Below, in pieces: positions 25,582-35,900 of a stretch of DNA of 64,000 nucleotides. Under the pieces are notes generated by a model. That model searched no databases and had not been told where the DNA came from. It saw only the letters and a list, made by a program, of their open reading frames with translations. Location: positions 1,054,001-1,118,000 of the forward strand of contig NZ_CP156060.1 of NCBI RefSeq assembly GCF_039778605.1, written 5' to 3'. The stretch comes from Flavobacterium sp. WV_118_3 (lineage in GTDB: Bacteria; Bacteroidota; Bacteroidia; Flavobacteriales; Flavobacteriaceae). A program made the position numbers and the translations under genes. Each line of letters starts with the position of its first letter. Position 1 is the stretch's first letter.

Positions 25582-27948
25582 TTAGAATTTGAAGTTATAC
25601 GTTACAGATGGTACGATCCCGAAAATAGATAGTTTTATCGCTTCGTTTCGGGCGGTATCCTCATTTTGACGGAAACTGATTGATGCTGCATTTTTGCGGC
25701 TGTACAGGTTGTAAATACTAAATACCCATTCGCCCTGCCATCCTTTTTTCTTTTCCGGTTTTGGCGTATAGGTTGCCGATACATCCAGGTGGTGGTATAA
25801 CGGAAGGTTATTGTCGTTTCGCGCGCCATAACTTGGTACCGAAATTCCCTGATAAATATATTGTCCATTCGGGTAGGTTACCGGTTGTCCGGATTGTAAC
25901 GCAAAGATGGCTCCAAATGTCCATTTTTCGGTATGGGTATATGATCCCGTTATCGAAAGGTTATGGGTTTTGTCGTATCCGGTACGGTACCAGTCGCCAT
26001 TGTTGATTCCGGTTTCGTTCGGGGTTCTTCCCGGTGTTTGCTGTTCGGAACGGGACAAGGTATACGATACCCATCCGGTTAGTTTTCCGGTGTTTTTGCG
26101 TAACAATACTTCCAAACCGTAGGCGCGGGCTTTTCCGTTTAGGACGACCTGTTCGATCGCATTATTGGCAATCAGATCGGCTCCGTCAATATAGTCAACG
26201 CGGTTTTTGATGTTTTTGTAAAAGGTTTCTACTTCAAGGGAATATTTGTCCTCACTAAAGTTGCGGAAATAGCCAATCGCATACTGATCCAGAGTCTGTG
26301 GTTTTAAGAAATTATCACTTGGCGCCCATACGTCTAAAGGCGTAGGAGAAGCTGTGTTGGAGATCAAATGCAAATACTGACTCATACGATTATAACTTGC
26401 TTTTACAGATTGATCGTCATTTAAAGCATAGGAAACGGCTACCCGAGGTTCGAAATTATCAAAGCTTGCAATTGTTTTATTACGTCCGAAATATTCGCTG
26501 CCGGTTGGTGTTGCTTTTTCATAAATTTTCAGATCATCATTAAAGATAACGGCTTGATTGTTTTCGTAAATATTCATTTTTTGTTGTCCCAAACGGTAGA
26601 ACATCGAATAGCGTAAACCATAATTAACGGAAAGATTATCCGTGATTTTTTGCTCGGCATCAATATAGAACGAAGGTTCAAAAGCATATTTTTTATCCAA
26701 TTGATCTGCGTTGATACCCGAATTTGGTTTGTTCGGTTCGATCGTTCCCGGGTTAAAATCATAATAAATGGCGTTTACACCGTAGCTCAATTGTAGCTTA
26801 TTGGATACATAATGTTTGAGATCGTATTTGAAATTGTAGTTTTTGATACCGGAATCCCAGTTAAATCCTACAAAGTCTAATGTAAGACCATAGTAATAAT
26901 CACTATAGATCATCGACATATTAGAGAATAGTTTATCCGAAAACAAATGATTCCAACGTAGGTTAAAAACCGTATTTCCGTATGTATTTATAAAATTACT
27001 ATTCAGATCGAATACGTCACGACCGAAATATCCGGACAAATACAGGTTGTTGTTATCGTTGAGTTTATAGCTCAACTTGGTATTCAGGTCATAAAAATAG
27101 GCCGAGTTTTTATTGTCTGTCATTTTTAGGAATAAATGAGCATACGAGGCTCTACCGGCAACCAGGAATGATCCTCTGTCTTTTGTGATAGGACCTTCGG
27201 CTAATAAACGACTGGAAATTAATCCGATACCGCCATTCATATGAAATTCTTTACTGTTTCCTTCTTTTTGGTAAATATCCAGAACCGAAGACAGACGACC
27301 ACCGAAACGCGCCGGAATTCCGCCTTTATACAGTTTCAGATCTTTAATCGCATCGGAGTTAAAAACCGAAAAGAAACCGAAAAGGTGAGACGAATTGTAA
27401 ACCGTCGCTTCGTCCAGTAAGATCAGATTCTGATCGGCCGCACCTCCACGTACGTTAAATCCAGAGGCCCCTTCGCCGGCATTGGTTACGCCGGGAAGTG
27501 TCAGAATTGATTTTAAGACGTCGGTTTCTCCTAAAACAACCGGCATTTTTTTGATTTCTTTAATCGAAAGCTTGTTAACACTCATTTCCGGGCGGCGGAT
27601 ATCCACTTTTTTCTTGTTTTCGGTAATTACAACCTCTTGCAAGTCCTGTGAATTTTCGCCTAATGCGAAGTTTTTACGGGTATTTTGATTTAGGGTAATG
27701 TTTTCTTCAATACTCTGATAGCCCATGTAGTTCACCTGTACGGTGTAGGTTCCTTTCGGAACAGTAATCGAATAAAATCCATACTCGTTTGTTGTAGCCC
27801 CTGTTTGCAGGCTTTTAATGTAAACGGTTACCCCAATCAGGGTTTCGTTGTTCCGGGTATCCGAAATGGTACCGCTTAGTGTCACTTTCTCCTGGGCCAA
27901 TATGCCGACTGAGCAAAAAAACAGGCAAATAAAAAGTTTAAAGTTCAT
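25582..27948 (-). CDS. TonB-dependent outer-membrane receptor
   Basis: This 788-aa protein has a signal peptide, a carboxypeptidase-regulatory-like domain (about 22-107, starting VTLSGTISDTRNNETLIGV), a plug domain (about 120-230, with GASGFNVRGGAADQNLILLD) and a 22-strand beta-barrel ending in VTYNFKF, with the expected terminal Phe. It imports a ligand using TonB energy; siderophore, metal or glycan cannot be decided. It is the first gene of an operon with the DUF4249 lipoprotein and is divergent from a LytTR two-component system that may control it. Confidence 0.92.
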   Translation of the reverse strand: MNFKLFICLFFCSVGILAQEKVTLSGTISDTRNNETLIGVTVYIKSLQTGATTNEYGFYSITVPKGTYTVQVNYMGYQSIEENITLNQNTRKNFALGENSQDLQEVVITENKKKVDIRRPEMSVNKLSIKEIKKMPVVLGETDVLKSILTLPGVTNAGEGASGFNVRGGAADQNLILLDEATVYNSSHLFGFFSVFNSDAIKDLKLYKGGIPARFGGRLSSVLDIYQKEGNSKEFHMNGGIGLISSRLLAEGPITKDRGSFLVAGRASYAHLFLKMTDNKNSAYFYDLNTKLSYKLNDNNNLYLSGYFGRDVFDLNSNFINTYGNTVFNLRWNHLFSDKLFSNMSMIYSDYYYGLTLDFVGFNWDSGIKNYNFKYDLKHYVSNKLQLSYGVNAIYYDFNPGTIEPNKPNSGINADQLDKKYAFEPSFYIDAEQKITDNLSVNYGLRYSMFYRLGQQKMNIYENNQAVIFNDDLKIYEKATPTGSEYFGRNKTIASFDNFEPRVAVSYALNDDQSVKASYNRMSQYLHLISNTASPTPLDVWAPSDNFLKPQTLDQYAIGYFRNFSEDKYSLEVETFYKNIKNRVDYIDGADLIANNAIEQVVLNGKARAYGLEVLLRKNTGKLTGWVSYTLSRSEQQTPGRTPNETGINNGDWYRTGYDKTHNLSITGSYTHTEKWTFGAIFALQSGQPVTYPNGQYIYQGISVPSYGARNDNNLPLYHHLDVSATYTPKPEKKKGWQGEWVFSIYNLYSRKNAASISFRQNEDTARNEAIKLSIFGIVPSVTYNFKF

Positions 27949-27992
27949 TTTTTGATAATTGTCGTTTTTTGATTGATGATTAAAAATTACTG

Positions 27993-28000
27993 CAAAGATA
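27993..28000 (-). promoter_or_regulatory. -7 element of the TonB-receptor operon
   Basis: The reverse strand reads TATCTTTG, an exact TAnnTTTG match about 45 nt before the receptor ATG at 27948. No clear -33 element was found. Confidence 0.45.
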
Positions 28001-28089
28001 TCTTCTGCAAGAAAAATTAAGTTAAAATTTATATAAATTATTCGATTTATTATACTAGTGGCGTTTGTATAAAAAATAAGGCTAAGGAG

Positions 28090-28118
28090 TTGAAAATAGT
28101 CCGTTTACTCTATTTTTG
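28090..28118 (+). promoter_or_regulatory. promoter of the LytTR two-component operon
   Basis: TTG (28090-28092) and TATTTTTG (28111-28118) are separated by 18 nt, a good Bacteroidota promoter. The ATG is at 28124, only 5 nt after the -7 element, so the mRNA may be leaderless or nearly so. Confidence 0.6.
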
Positions 28119-28123
28119 TAATC

Positions 28124-29128
28124 ATGAAAATACGCCTTTCCTACGAAAACTTCTGGTTCCGGAATGTTACCTTTTATTTACTCCTTTTGTCCTTATTCCT
28201 TTATAATGAATATACTGACAGAAAGCAGGATAAAACGCCGGAATACATATTCATAGAATTACTACTGATCTTAACAGCCATTTATGGGGCGGTCCTGTTT
28301 AGTAACGTAATTCTTGTAAGAAAATTTCTTTTAGAGAAAAAATATTTTACTTTTTTTAAATATTTTGCGCTTTTTTGGGTGTGTTATATCATCGTACAGG
28401 TTCAGTTTACTCAGAATTTTGGAGAATATATTTCACTTTTTAATGAGATACTTGGAACGCTTTTTATGCTTTTTGTAGGAACCGGGATTTATTTTATCAA
28501 CTTATGGGTTTTACAAAATGTCTTCCGAACGCATAAAAAACTCTTGAATTCACAGGCGGAGCTTACTTTTTTAAAGCAACAACTCAACCCGCATTTCCTG
28601 CTTAATGCGATGAATAATTTATATGGTGACGCATTGGCCGAACCGCAAACGGTCGCTGAAAAGATTTTAAAGCTTTCCGGCTTGTTACGATATCAGATTG
28701 AAGCTACCAAAAAAGAATATGTCTGTTTGACGGAAGAAATCGATTTTGTGCAAAAATATATAGGTTATCATCAATATAAGAGCCATAATCTCAAGGTAAA
28801 CGAATATTCTGAAGGCGATTTTGAAGATTTTTTTATACTGCCACTCGTATTTATGACGTTAATTGAGAATGCCATCAAGTTTTCATCCGAATGCGAACAG
28901 CCGTATGTGGACATCCACTGGAAATTTATGGAGGACCATCTTATTTTTACGATTGAGAATAATTGTCTGGCGGAAGGTTCCTTTTTGGAAAGTACCGGAC
29001 TTGGATTGGAAAATTTGAGACGAAGGTTGATCGTATCGTTTGTAAAACACAAAATTACCATCGACAAAAATGTCGTTGGAGTTTTTAAACTGGAATTACA
29101 ATTATGGAAATTAAATATAAATGCCTGA
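28124..29128 (+). CDS. multi-pass LytS-type sensor histidine kinase
   Basis: This 334-aa kinase has four hydrophobic helices (about residues 15-27, 42-66, 79-95 and 108-130), the histidine motif LNPHFLLNAMNNLY (H157) and an HATPase domain with LIENAIKFSSE and GLGLENLRRRL. The sensing region is the membrane bundle itself. It overlaps the downstream regulator gene by 25 nt. The signal is unknown; the neighbouring divergent TonB receptor operon is a plausible target. Confidence 0.88.
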   Translation: MKIRLSYENFWFRNVTFYLLLLSLFLYNEYTDRKQDKTPEYIFIELLLILTAIYGAVLFSNVILVRKFLLEKKYFTFFKYFALFWVCYIIVQVQFTQNFGEYISLFNEILGTLFMLFVGTGIYFINLWVLQNVFRTHKKLLNSQAELTFLKQQLNPHFLLNAMNNLYGDALAEPQTVAEKILKLSGLLRYQIEATKKEYVCLTEEIDFVQKYIGYHQYKSHNLKVNEYSEGDFEDFFILPLVFMTLIENAIKFSSECEQPYVDIHWKFMEDHLIFTIENNCLAEGSFLESTGLGLENLRRRLIVSFVKHKITIDKNVVGVFKLELQLWKLNINA

Positions 29129-29799
29129 TCGTAGATGATGAAAAACCAGCACACAGGGTTATAAAATCGCATATGGAACAGTGTCCGGAGTTGGTATATG
29201 GTGGAAGTGCCTATAACGGTAAAGATGCCTTGCAAATGATCGTTAATGAATGTTATGACATGGTGTTTTTGGATATCAATATGCCTATACTTACCGGTGT
29301 GGAATTGATGGAGCGTATGCCAAAACGTCCCGTAACGATTGTTACAACGGCTTATTCGGATTATGCTTTAAAATCATTTCAACACGATGTAGTGGATTAT
29401 CTGTTAAAACCGGTTTCGTTCCCGCTTTTTATAAAAGCGATAGAAAAAGCAAAGCTGTTTTGTAATGCAAATAGTCAGAAAACGGAGATTAAGGATACCA
29501 TACGCCTTAAAGTAAACGGTGAAATAACGGACATTAAGCTAACTGCGATTATTTGTATCGAAAGTGTGGGCAATTACCTGAAGATTTATATTCAGAGTAC
29601 AATTGTTCCCATTGTAGTATATGGCAGTTTGATCGAGATCATGGACAATCTTGACAGTCGTTTTGTACAGGTACATCGTTCGCATATTGTTAATGGCGAA
29701 CATCTCCGCGTGAATCATAAACACAATCTGTGTCTTACAGATGACCGGATTGTTCCGGTAGGGAGGAAATACCAGATTCTGGTCGATAAGCTCAATTAA
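29104..29799 (+). CDS. LytTR-family response regulator
   Basis: This 231-aa regulator has a receiver domain with LIVDDEKPA and phospho-acceptor D57 (FLDINMP), and a LytTR DNA-binding domain (about 135-231) with the family-typical FVQVHRSHIVN. ATG 29104 lies inside the end of the kinase gene, so the pair is translationally coupled. A terminator follows the stop. Confidence 0.89.
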   Translation: MEIKYKCLIVDDEKPAHRVIKSHMEQCPELVYGGSAYNGKDALQMIVNECYDMVFLDINMPILTGVELMERMPKRPVTIVTTAYSDYALKSFQHDVVDYLLKPVSFPLFIKAIEKAKLFCNANSQKTEIKDTIRLKVNGEITDIKLTAIICIESVGNYLKIYIQSTIVPIVVYGSLIEIMDNLDSRFVQVHRSHIVNGEHLRVNHKHNLCLTDDRIVPVGRKYQILVDKLN

Positions 29800-29814
29800 T
29801 GTAGATTCTGGTGC

Positions 29815-29840
29815 GACAACTTTCGGGTTGTTTTTTATTT
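29815..29840 (+). terminator. intrinsic terminator
   Basis: ACAAC (29816-29820) pairs with GTTGT (29827-29831), followed by TTTTTATTT. The stem is short but the T-run is good; it closes the two-component operon. Confidence 0.6.
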
Positions 29841-29960
29841 AGAATAGCTTGATACTACATGACTGTTGTCCCTTTTTCATGTTACATTTTTTGTAATATA
29901 AAGCAGATTCGTTTCAAAAAATCAGGATATAAGCGATATTGTTTTAACCTTGTAAAATCA

Positions 29961-29990
29961 TTGTGATTGTTAGTATTATCGATACATTTG
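29961..29990 (+). promoter_or_regulatory. promoter of the TPR-AraC gene
   Basis: TTG (29961-29963), a 19-nt gap and TACATTTG (29983-29990) form a full Bacteroidota promoter 30 nt upstream of ATG 30021. Confidence 0.62.
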
Positions 29991-30020
29991 TAACACATTG
30001 TATAATTTCGGAACGGTCAG

Positions 30021-31601
30021 ATGAAGTATAACAAAGTACAATCTCATTACTTATTACTGTTTATTTTTACCTGGATAGTATCATCAGATACTGTTATGGC
30101 ACAAGCTGTATCTAAACAACAGCTTTTATTTAACGAATCAGAAGAACTGGTTTACTCCAAACCGGACGAAGCTTTAAAAGTGGCACAGCATTTACTGAAA
30201 AATGCCAATTCCGGAAAAGAAAACGCAAAAATCAATCTCTTGCTGGCCAAAATTTATGAGGCAAAAGGCGATTATAACAATGCGCTGACTTATCTGTATG
30301 AAGCGAATAAAGGAGTTGCTGATTTATCAGAAAGAGATGCCGTTGAAGTGTCGGTTACCCAATCCGGAATTTTAAGAGCATTGTATTTTGATAACCAATC
30401 GCTCAATTATTTTAAAGAAGCCCAAAATCGTGCCGATAAAATAAAAGATCCTGCCACAAAAGAGTATGCTCAGGGACTGTTACAGCTGGAAAAAACGATG
30501 ATGGACCTGGAAAGGGAAAATTACAGATCGGCCTTACAAAACCTGCATCAGGATAATTTTACTTTTAAAAATCAAAACCGGGAAGACGAAGAAGAACTGG
30601 CGTTATGGATTGTCATTGCGAAAGCTCGTATTTATAGCAGTACCAACGAATATGCAAAGGCAGAAAGACAGTTTTCAGCAATTTTAGAACGCCTGGATAC
30701 GATAAAATTGAAAAATAGCTACATCGAAGTATTTGCATTAAGCGGAATGGCTTCCGTTTATTTTCATAAAAAAGAACATTCAGCAGCCATCCAACTATTG
30801 TTAAAAGCACTTCAGAAATCACAACCTTTTGAAAATCTGTATTTTGCTGAAATTCTGAACAAACAGCTTGCCATTAATTATCTGGCTTTAAATGATAAAG
30901 CGAATTACAAATTTTACAATACCAACTTTTTAAAAGCCAATGCCGAAGTTGAAAAAATAGAACAGGAATCGGTCAATACGGCTTATAATCTGATTACGCA
31001 GGAATATGAAAATCAATACCTTGCCCGTAAACAGAATTATGTTACCTTGTTTTATTCGGCTTTAGGGTTAATGTTTATCATACTAGTAGCCGGCGTGTTG
31101 TTTTGGTTTAAATTTAATTCAAAGAAAAAGCGACTTCGCGAGATTATCAGCTATCTGGAAGTGACGCGTAACAACCTCATCATCGGATTTACAGAGAAAA
31201 AAGAAGTAACGAAAAAGAGTACCATACCACTAGAAACAGAACAAGCTTTACTGGCCAAACTGAAACGTTTTGAAAATTCAACAAAATTCACCAGTAATGA
31301 TATGTCGCTAGCTGTTTTAGCCGGGCAATTTGAGACCAATACGAAATACCTGTCGGAAATTATCAACAAGCATTATGATATGAATTTTAATATGTATATC
31401 AACACATTACGTATTAATTATATTGTTAAAAAACTGAAATCGGATCCGAATTTCAGAAATTATAAAATCAGTTATCTCGCCGAAAACAGTGGTTTTTCGT
31501 CACACAGTAGTTTTGCAACCGTATTTAAATCAATTACGGGAATTGCTCCGATTACCTTTATCGAGTTATTAAAAAATGAAATGGAGGTGACCAATGAGTA
31601 A
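30021..31601 (+). CDS. TPR membrane protein with AraC-type HTH
   Basis: This 526-aa regulator has an N-terminal signal or anchor helix (about 10-28), TPR-like helical repeats (about 40-310, such as INLLLAKIYEAKGDYNNALTY), one transmembrane helix (about 338-356) and a C-terminal AraC-type HTH (about 425-526) with LAENSGFSSHSSFATVFKSITG. The layout puts TPRs outside the cytoplasm and the HTH inside, so it could pass an envelope signal straight to DNA. Such proteins are common in Flavobacteriia. It overlaps the next gene by 8 nt (ATGAGTAA). Confidence 0.86.
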   Translation: MKYNKVQSHYLLLFIFTWIVSSDTVMAQAVSKQQLLFNESEELVYSKPDEALKVAQHLLKNANSGKENAKINLLLAKIYEAKGDYNNALTYLYEANKGVADLSERDAVEVSVTQSGILRALYFDNQSLNYFKEAQNRADKIKDPATKEYAQGLLQLEKTMMDLERENYRSALQNLHQDNFTFKNQNREDEEELALWIVIAKARIYSSTNEYAKAERQFSAILERLDTIKLKNSYIEVFALSGMASVYFHKKEHSAAIQLLLKALQKSQPFENLYFAEILNKQLAINYLALNDKANYKFYNTNFLKANAEVEKIEQESVNTAYNLITQEYENQYLARKQNYVTLFYSALGLMFIILVAGVLFWFKFNSKKKRLREIISYLEVTRNNLIIGFTEKKEVTKKSTIPLETEQALLAKLKRFENSTKFTSNDMSLAVLAGQFETNTKYLSEIINKHYDMNFNMYINTLRINYIVKKLKSDPNFRNYKISYLAENSGFSSHSSFATVFKSITGIAPITFIELLKNEMEVTNE

Positions 31602-32769
31602 AGTCGTTTTCCGAAAATTTAGCGTCATAGTCTATCTTCTTGTCGGTTTTATATTAATTGGGAATACCGTTTACGGTCAATCGGCACAAAAACTTGATAG
31701 TATTATCCGGGTGAGTATCCGGGATATGTATGGCAATCCCGATAAAGTAATTGCAGCCGGAAGAGAAGTTGTCAATAAAGCCGGAAACGATATTAACATT
31801 AAAATACGAGGTTATAAGCTAATATCAGATGGCTATTCTTCTAAGCGGGATTATGAAAAATCGCTGGAATATGTTATTAAGGCGAACCAATTATTACCAA
31901 GATGTCAGGATGAATTGCTCAAAATACAGATTATTAATAAAGCCGGGATTCAATATCACCAGTTAAAAATATATGATAAAGCCATTCAAAGTCTGGATGA
32001 AGCAGAGCAATTATGTTTTGACTACCCGGTAAGAGATTCCGTTCGGGTGAGCCTCGGTTTAAATTATATCGTGCGAGGTTTTATCTATAAAGAAAAGCTG
32101 AATTGTGATATAGCGATTACTTTCTTCGACAGAGGAATTGCTGAAATAAATCAGTCAAAGGTTGTCGGGAACAATGCCTCGAAGATTAGTATTGCCAAAT
32201 ATAATAAAGGTAATTGTTATATACTGATGTCGGATAACGAAGCCGCGATCAAAAGTTTCCTGGAATCCGGTGAGCTGGCTAAAGAAGTAAATGCCTATAG
32301 TTTACAAGGGTTTGCCTTAAAAGGTCTGGCACAGGTTTACACCCTGGAAGGAAAATATACCGAAGCTATTGCAACGTTAAAAGAAGCATTGAAAATTTCA
32401 GGAAATGTAGAAGATTTAATTTTAAATCAGGAAATCTACAAAGGACTGTCCGAAAATTATCTGGCTGTTAACGAATGGAACCATTATAAAGATTACAGAA
32501 CCCAATACCTTCAAACCCAATTAAAGATTAAAGAGCGGGAACGTAAATCAATTAGCGACTCGCTTAATGAGGTAGCAAAAGAAGAAGAATTTAAATTGAA
32601 AAATGATATTCCGAAGTTTGTTTACGGCTGTATTACTCTTTTTTTAGGCGCTGTTTTAATCGTAGTTTTCTTCTTTTTGTCTGTAAAAAAATCCAAAAAG
32701 ACGATTGAAAAATTAGAAAATGTAATTAAAAACTTACAAAACGAAAAACCGTTAAGAGAAAGTAAATAA
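31594..32769 (+). CDS. TPR membrane protein without HTH
   Basis: This 391-aa protein has a signal peptide (about 8-29), TPR-like repeats (about 60-310, including LAQVYTLEGKYTEAIATLKEALKI), a transmembrane helix (about 345-366) and a short Lys/Glu-rich coiled tail. It resembles the preceding protein up to the membrane helix but ends where that protein carries its HTH, so it looks like a paralogue that lost or never had the DNA-binding part. The 8-nt overlap indicates tight co-expression, and a sensing partnership is possible. Its function is unknown. Confidence 0.75.
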   Translation: MSKVVFRKFSVIVYLLVGFILIGNTVYGQSAQKLDSIIRVSIRDMYGNPDKVIAAGREVVNKAGNDINIKIRGYKLISDGYSSKRDYEKSLEYVIKANQLLPRCQDELLKIQIINKAGIQYHQLKIYDKAIQSLDEAEQLCFDYPVRDSVRVSLGLNYIVRGFIYKEKLNCDIAITFFDRGIAEINQSKVVGNNASKISIAKYNKGNCYILMSDNEAAIKSFLESGELAKEVNAYSLQGFALKGLAQVYTLEGKYTEAIATLKEALKISGNVEDLILNQEIYKGLSENYLAVNEWNHYKDYRTQYLQTQLKIKERERKSISDSLNEVAKEEEFKLKNDIPKFVYGCITLFLGAVLIVVFFFLSVKKSKKTIEKLENVIKNLQNEKPLRESK

Positions 32770-32916
32770 AAAGTTAAATTAGATTTTAACTGATTGTTTA
32801 TTAGTTGTTTGACTTATTTTTTTTTCTTTTGAAATTCCGGAAACCATAAAGCCTATACCTATAATAGTAGGATTCATGTAATTATTTTTATTGCAAAACT
32901 ATTAACTGATCAAGTA

Positions 32917-35900
32917 ATGAAAATGCAAAAAAAATTACAATTAACTACTCAAGGTTTTTTGTGGATTGGCTTTCTGGATTTCCTTTCCGGTTTTCCTGAA
33001 TGTTTATTGCACAAAAAAATAAAAGGTAAGATACTGACGTTTCTGGTCCTTTTATTTTCAATTTCGGGTTATAGTCAGCTGACTACCGAAAATTTTGAAG
33101 GAGGAATCCCCACCTCCTGGACGTTGTTTCAAAACAGTGTCGGAACTTCCAGTTGGGGTATTTCCAACGATGGTTATTTAGGAGGTAACGCGGCTTATAT
33201 CAATCCGGCTTCAGAAAACATCGGTGCGGGAAATACGGCTCAGTATTTCCTGGTAACCCCTTTGGTACCGGTACCGGCCAACGGTGAATTGCGCTTCTTT
33301 ACCAAACAGGGAAGTGCGGCAAACAATGGTACCATTTATCAGATTCGGCTTTCTACGGCAAGTCAGCCGGATATCAACGGTTTTTCGGTAGTATTGAAAT
33401 CATGGACCGAGGCCGATTTGAATACCGGATCTCCTACAGCTTACGAAGAAAAAGTGGTGGCTATTCCGGATAATATCCCGGTAGGATTACATATTTATAT
33501 TGCCTTTGTGGCCATTAATACGCAAACAGGAGCCACACCAACCGGCGATGCCTGGTTTGTAGATAATGTCAGGGTTGTGGAATCCTGTTTAAAGGTACAG
33601 CAATCCAATTTTACGGCGGGTAACATAACAGCACATACGGCTACTTTATCGTGGACACATCCGTCATCCAACTCGTTTGAAATTCAGGTTGTGCCACAGG
33701 GAACAGTACCGGCAGCCAACGGAACTCCGACAACCAATTCGTATTCGGCTTCTTCATTGGTAGCCAATACGTTTTACGATGTGTATATCCGTACCAATTG
33801 TACCGGTAACGTGCCACAAAGTGAATGGGCCGGTCCTTTTACATTTAAAACCGGTATCTTAGGATTGTCTTGTAGTGAACCGATCGTAATTCCGGATGTC
33901 ACAACGCAGGCTTACACTTTGTCTGCAAACCTGAATCAATATCAGAATCCGGCCGTAACGTACGCAACACATGGAAGCGGATGTTTGTCACCGGCAATTA
34001 CGAATAATTATTTAAGCGGAGCGAAGGCTTTTCTGACTTATACACCAACAACAAGTGGTTTAATTACAATTACGCAGACCACATTAGGCGGAACAGGATG
34101 TTTTAATAACGCAACCGGAGTTTTTGTGTATCAGAGTTGCGCTGATGTAGGTGTATCCTGTATGGCCGGGATGAGTACCTCAACTGCAAATGTGCCGAAA
34201 AGAATTTCCAATCTTTATGTACAGGCAGGGCAGACGTATGTGATTGTGGTTTCATCGAATTTGGCACCCTCGGCAAGTATCTGTTTCAATCTGAAAGTAG
34301 AAAGTTCAACTTGTCCGGCTCCGGCTACATTCACCTATAAAAATCTGTTGCAAAACAGTGTATCGTTTTCGTGGGATAACGTAGGCGGATTTGCTACAGC
34401 ATGGGAATATAAAGCCTTACCAACCGGATCAGGAGTGCCAACCGGTGCCGGAACGGCTACAACAACTAATGTTGATAATGTAATTAATACAGGATTAGCA
34501 CCGGGAACAACATACGATTTATATGTGCGTTCCGTTTGTGGCAGCGTTCCCGGAAACTGGAGCCTTCCGTATAAATTTACAACACAATGTGCTGTTTTCA
34601 ATACTCCGTATTCAACCCAGTTTACCGGAGCTTCTGCTACTGTTCCGACACCTTGCTGGACAGCTGTTGATGTGAATAATGACGGCTTAACCTGGTCGTA
34701 TCTCGGAGGTTATGCTACTATGCAGACCAATACGTATCAGAATTATAACAACGATATCTTTGTATCGCCACAGGTAAATGTGAGCGGAACACCAAAAAGA
34801 TTGCGTTTTAAGCATCAGGTGGTTGGTGGCGTAGCGAGTTATGCCATTCGTATTTCTACAACAGGTATCGGAGCACAAAACTTTACCATTGAGTTAATGC
34901 CGGATACGCCGATTACCAATACAACCTGGGTGGAGAAAATTATCAATATTCCGACATCTGTTACGGGGCCGGTTAATATTGCCTGGGTGGTAAGTCCGGC
35001 TACAACACATACGGCTACGCGAATCTCTATTGATGATGTGTTTATTGAAGACAAACCGGCTTGCCCGGATCCGTTGAGCCCGGTGGCACAAAACGTAACC
35101 GAAGATCAGGCTTTATTATCCTGGGTTAACGGTGATACCGAGACACAATGGCAAGTCGCCATTCAGCCTTATGGAACGGGAATCCCAACCGGAATCGGAA
35201 CATTGGTAAACAGTAATCCGTATCTGGCGACAAATTTAAGCCCGGCTACACATTATGAGTATTATGTAAGAGCTTATTGCTCGGCTACACAACAGAGTAA
35301 CTGGGTAGGACCATTTGATTTTACAACGGCTTGTATTACGTTTCCGACCCCTTTTTCGGAAAGTTTTAATGATACAGATCCGACCACTAAAAAATTCTGC
35401 TGGACAACCAATAACGCCAATAACGATGGAGCACAATGGACAATGGGACCTACAGAAGCCCGTATTCAGCGTGGGTTTATGGGACCGAACTCTTTTGACG
35501 ATTGGTTGATTACACCGGCCATTCACGCGGTTGGTAATAAAAAGCTAACGTTTAAATACCGTGCTCTTTTAACGCCGTTTACACCCAATCCGAGACATGG
35601 TATTCAGGTATTGATTTCAACGACCGATACCAATCCCACCAGCTTTACGGAAATTGCTCCGTTAATGGAATTTACCAATACAACTTATCAGGAGAAATCG
35701 TTGTATTTTACCGGTACAGGAACGGTATATATTGCTTTTAGAGTACCACCGGGATTACTGGCACCAGGTACGGCTTCGACACTAAATCTGGATGATGTAT
35801 TGATCGAAGATGCCCCGGCTTGTCCGAATCCGTCTGATTTAGCAGCAGCGAGTATTACACAAAACGCAGCAGTTTTATCCTGGACTCCGGGTTATGCCGA

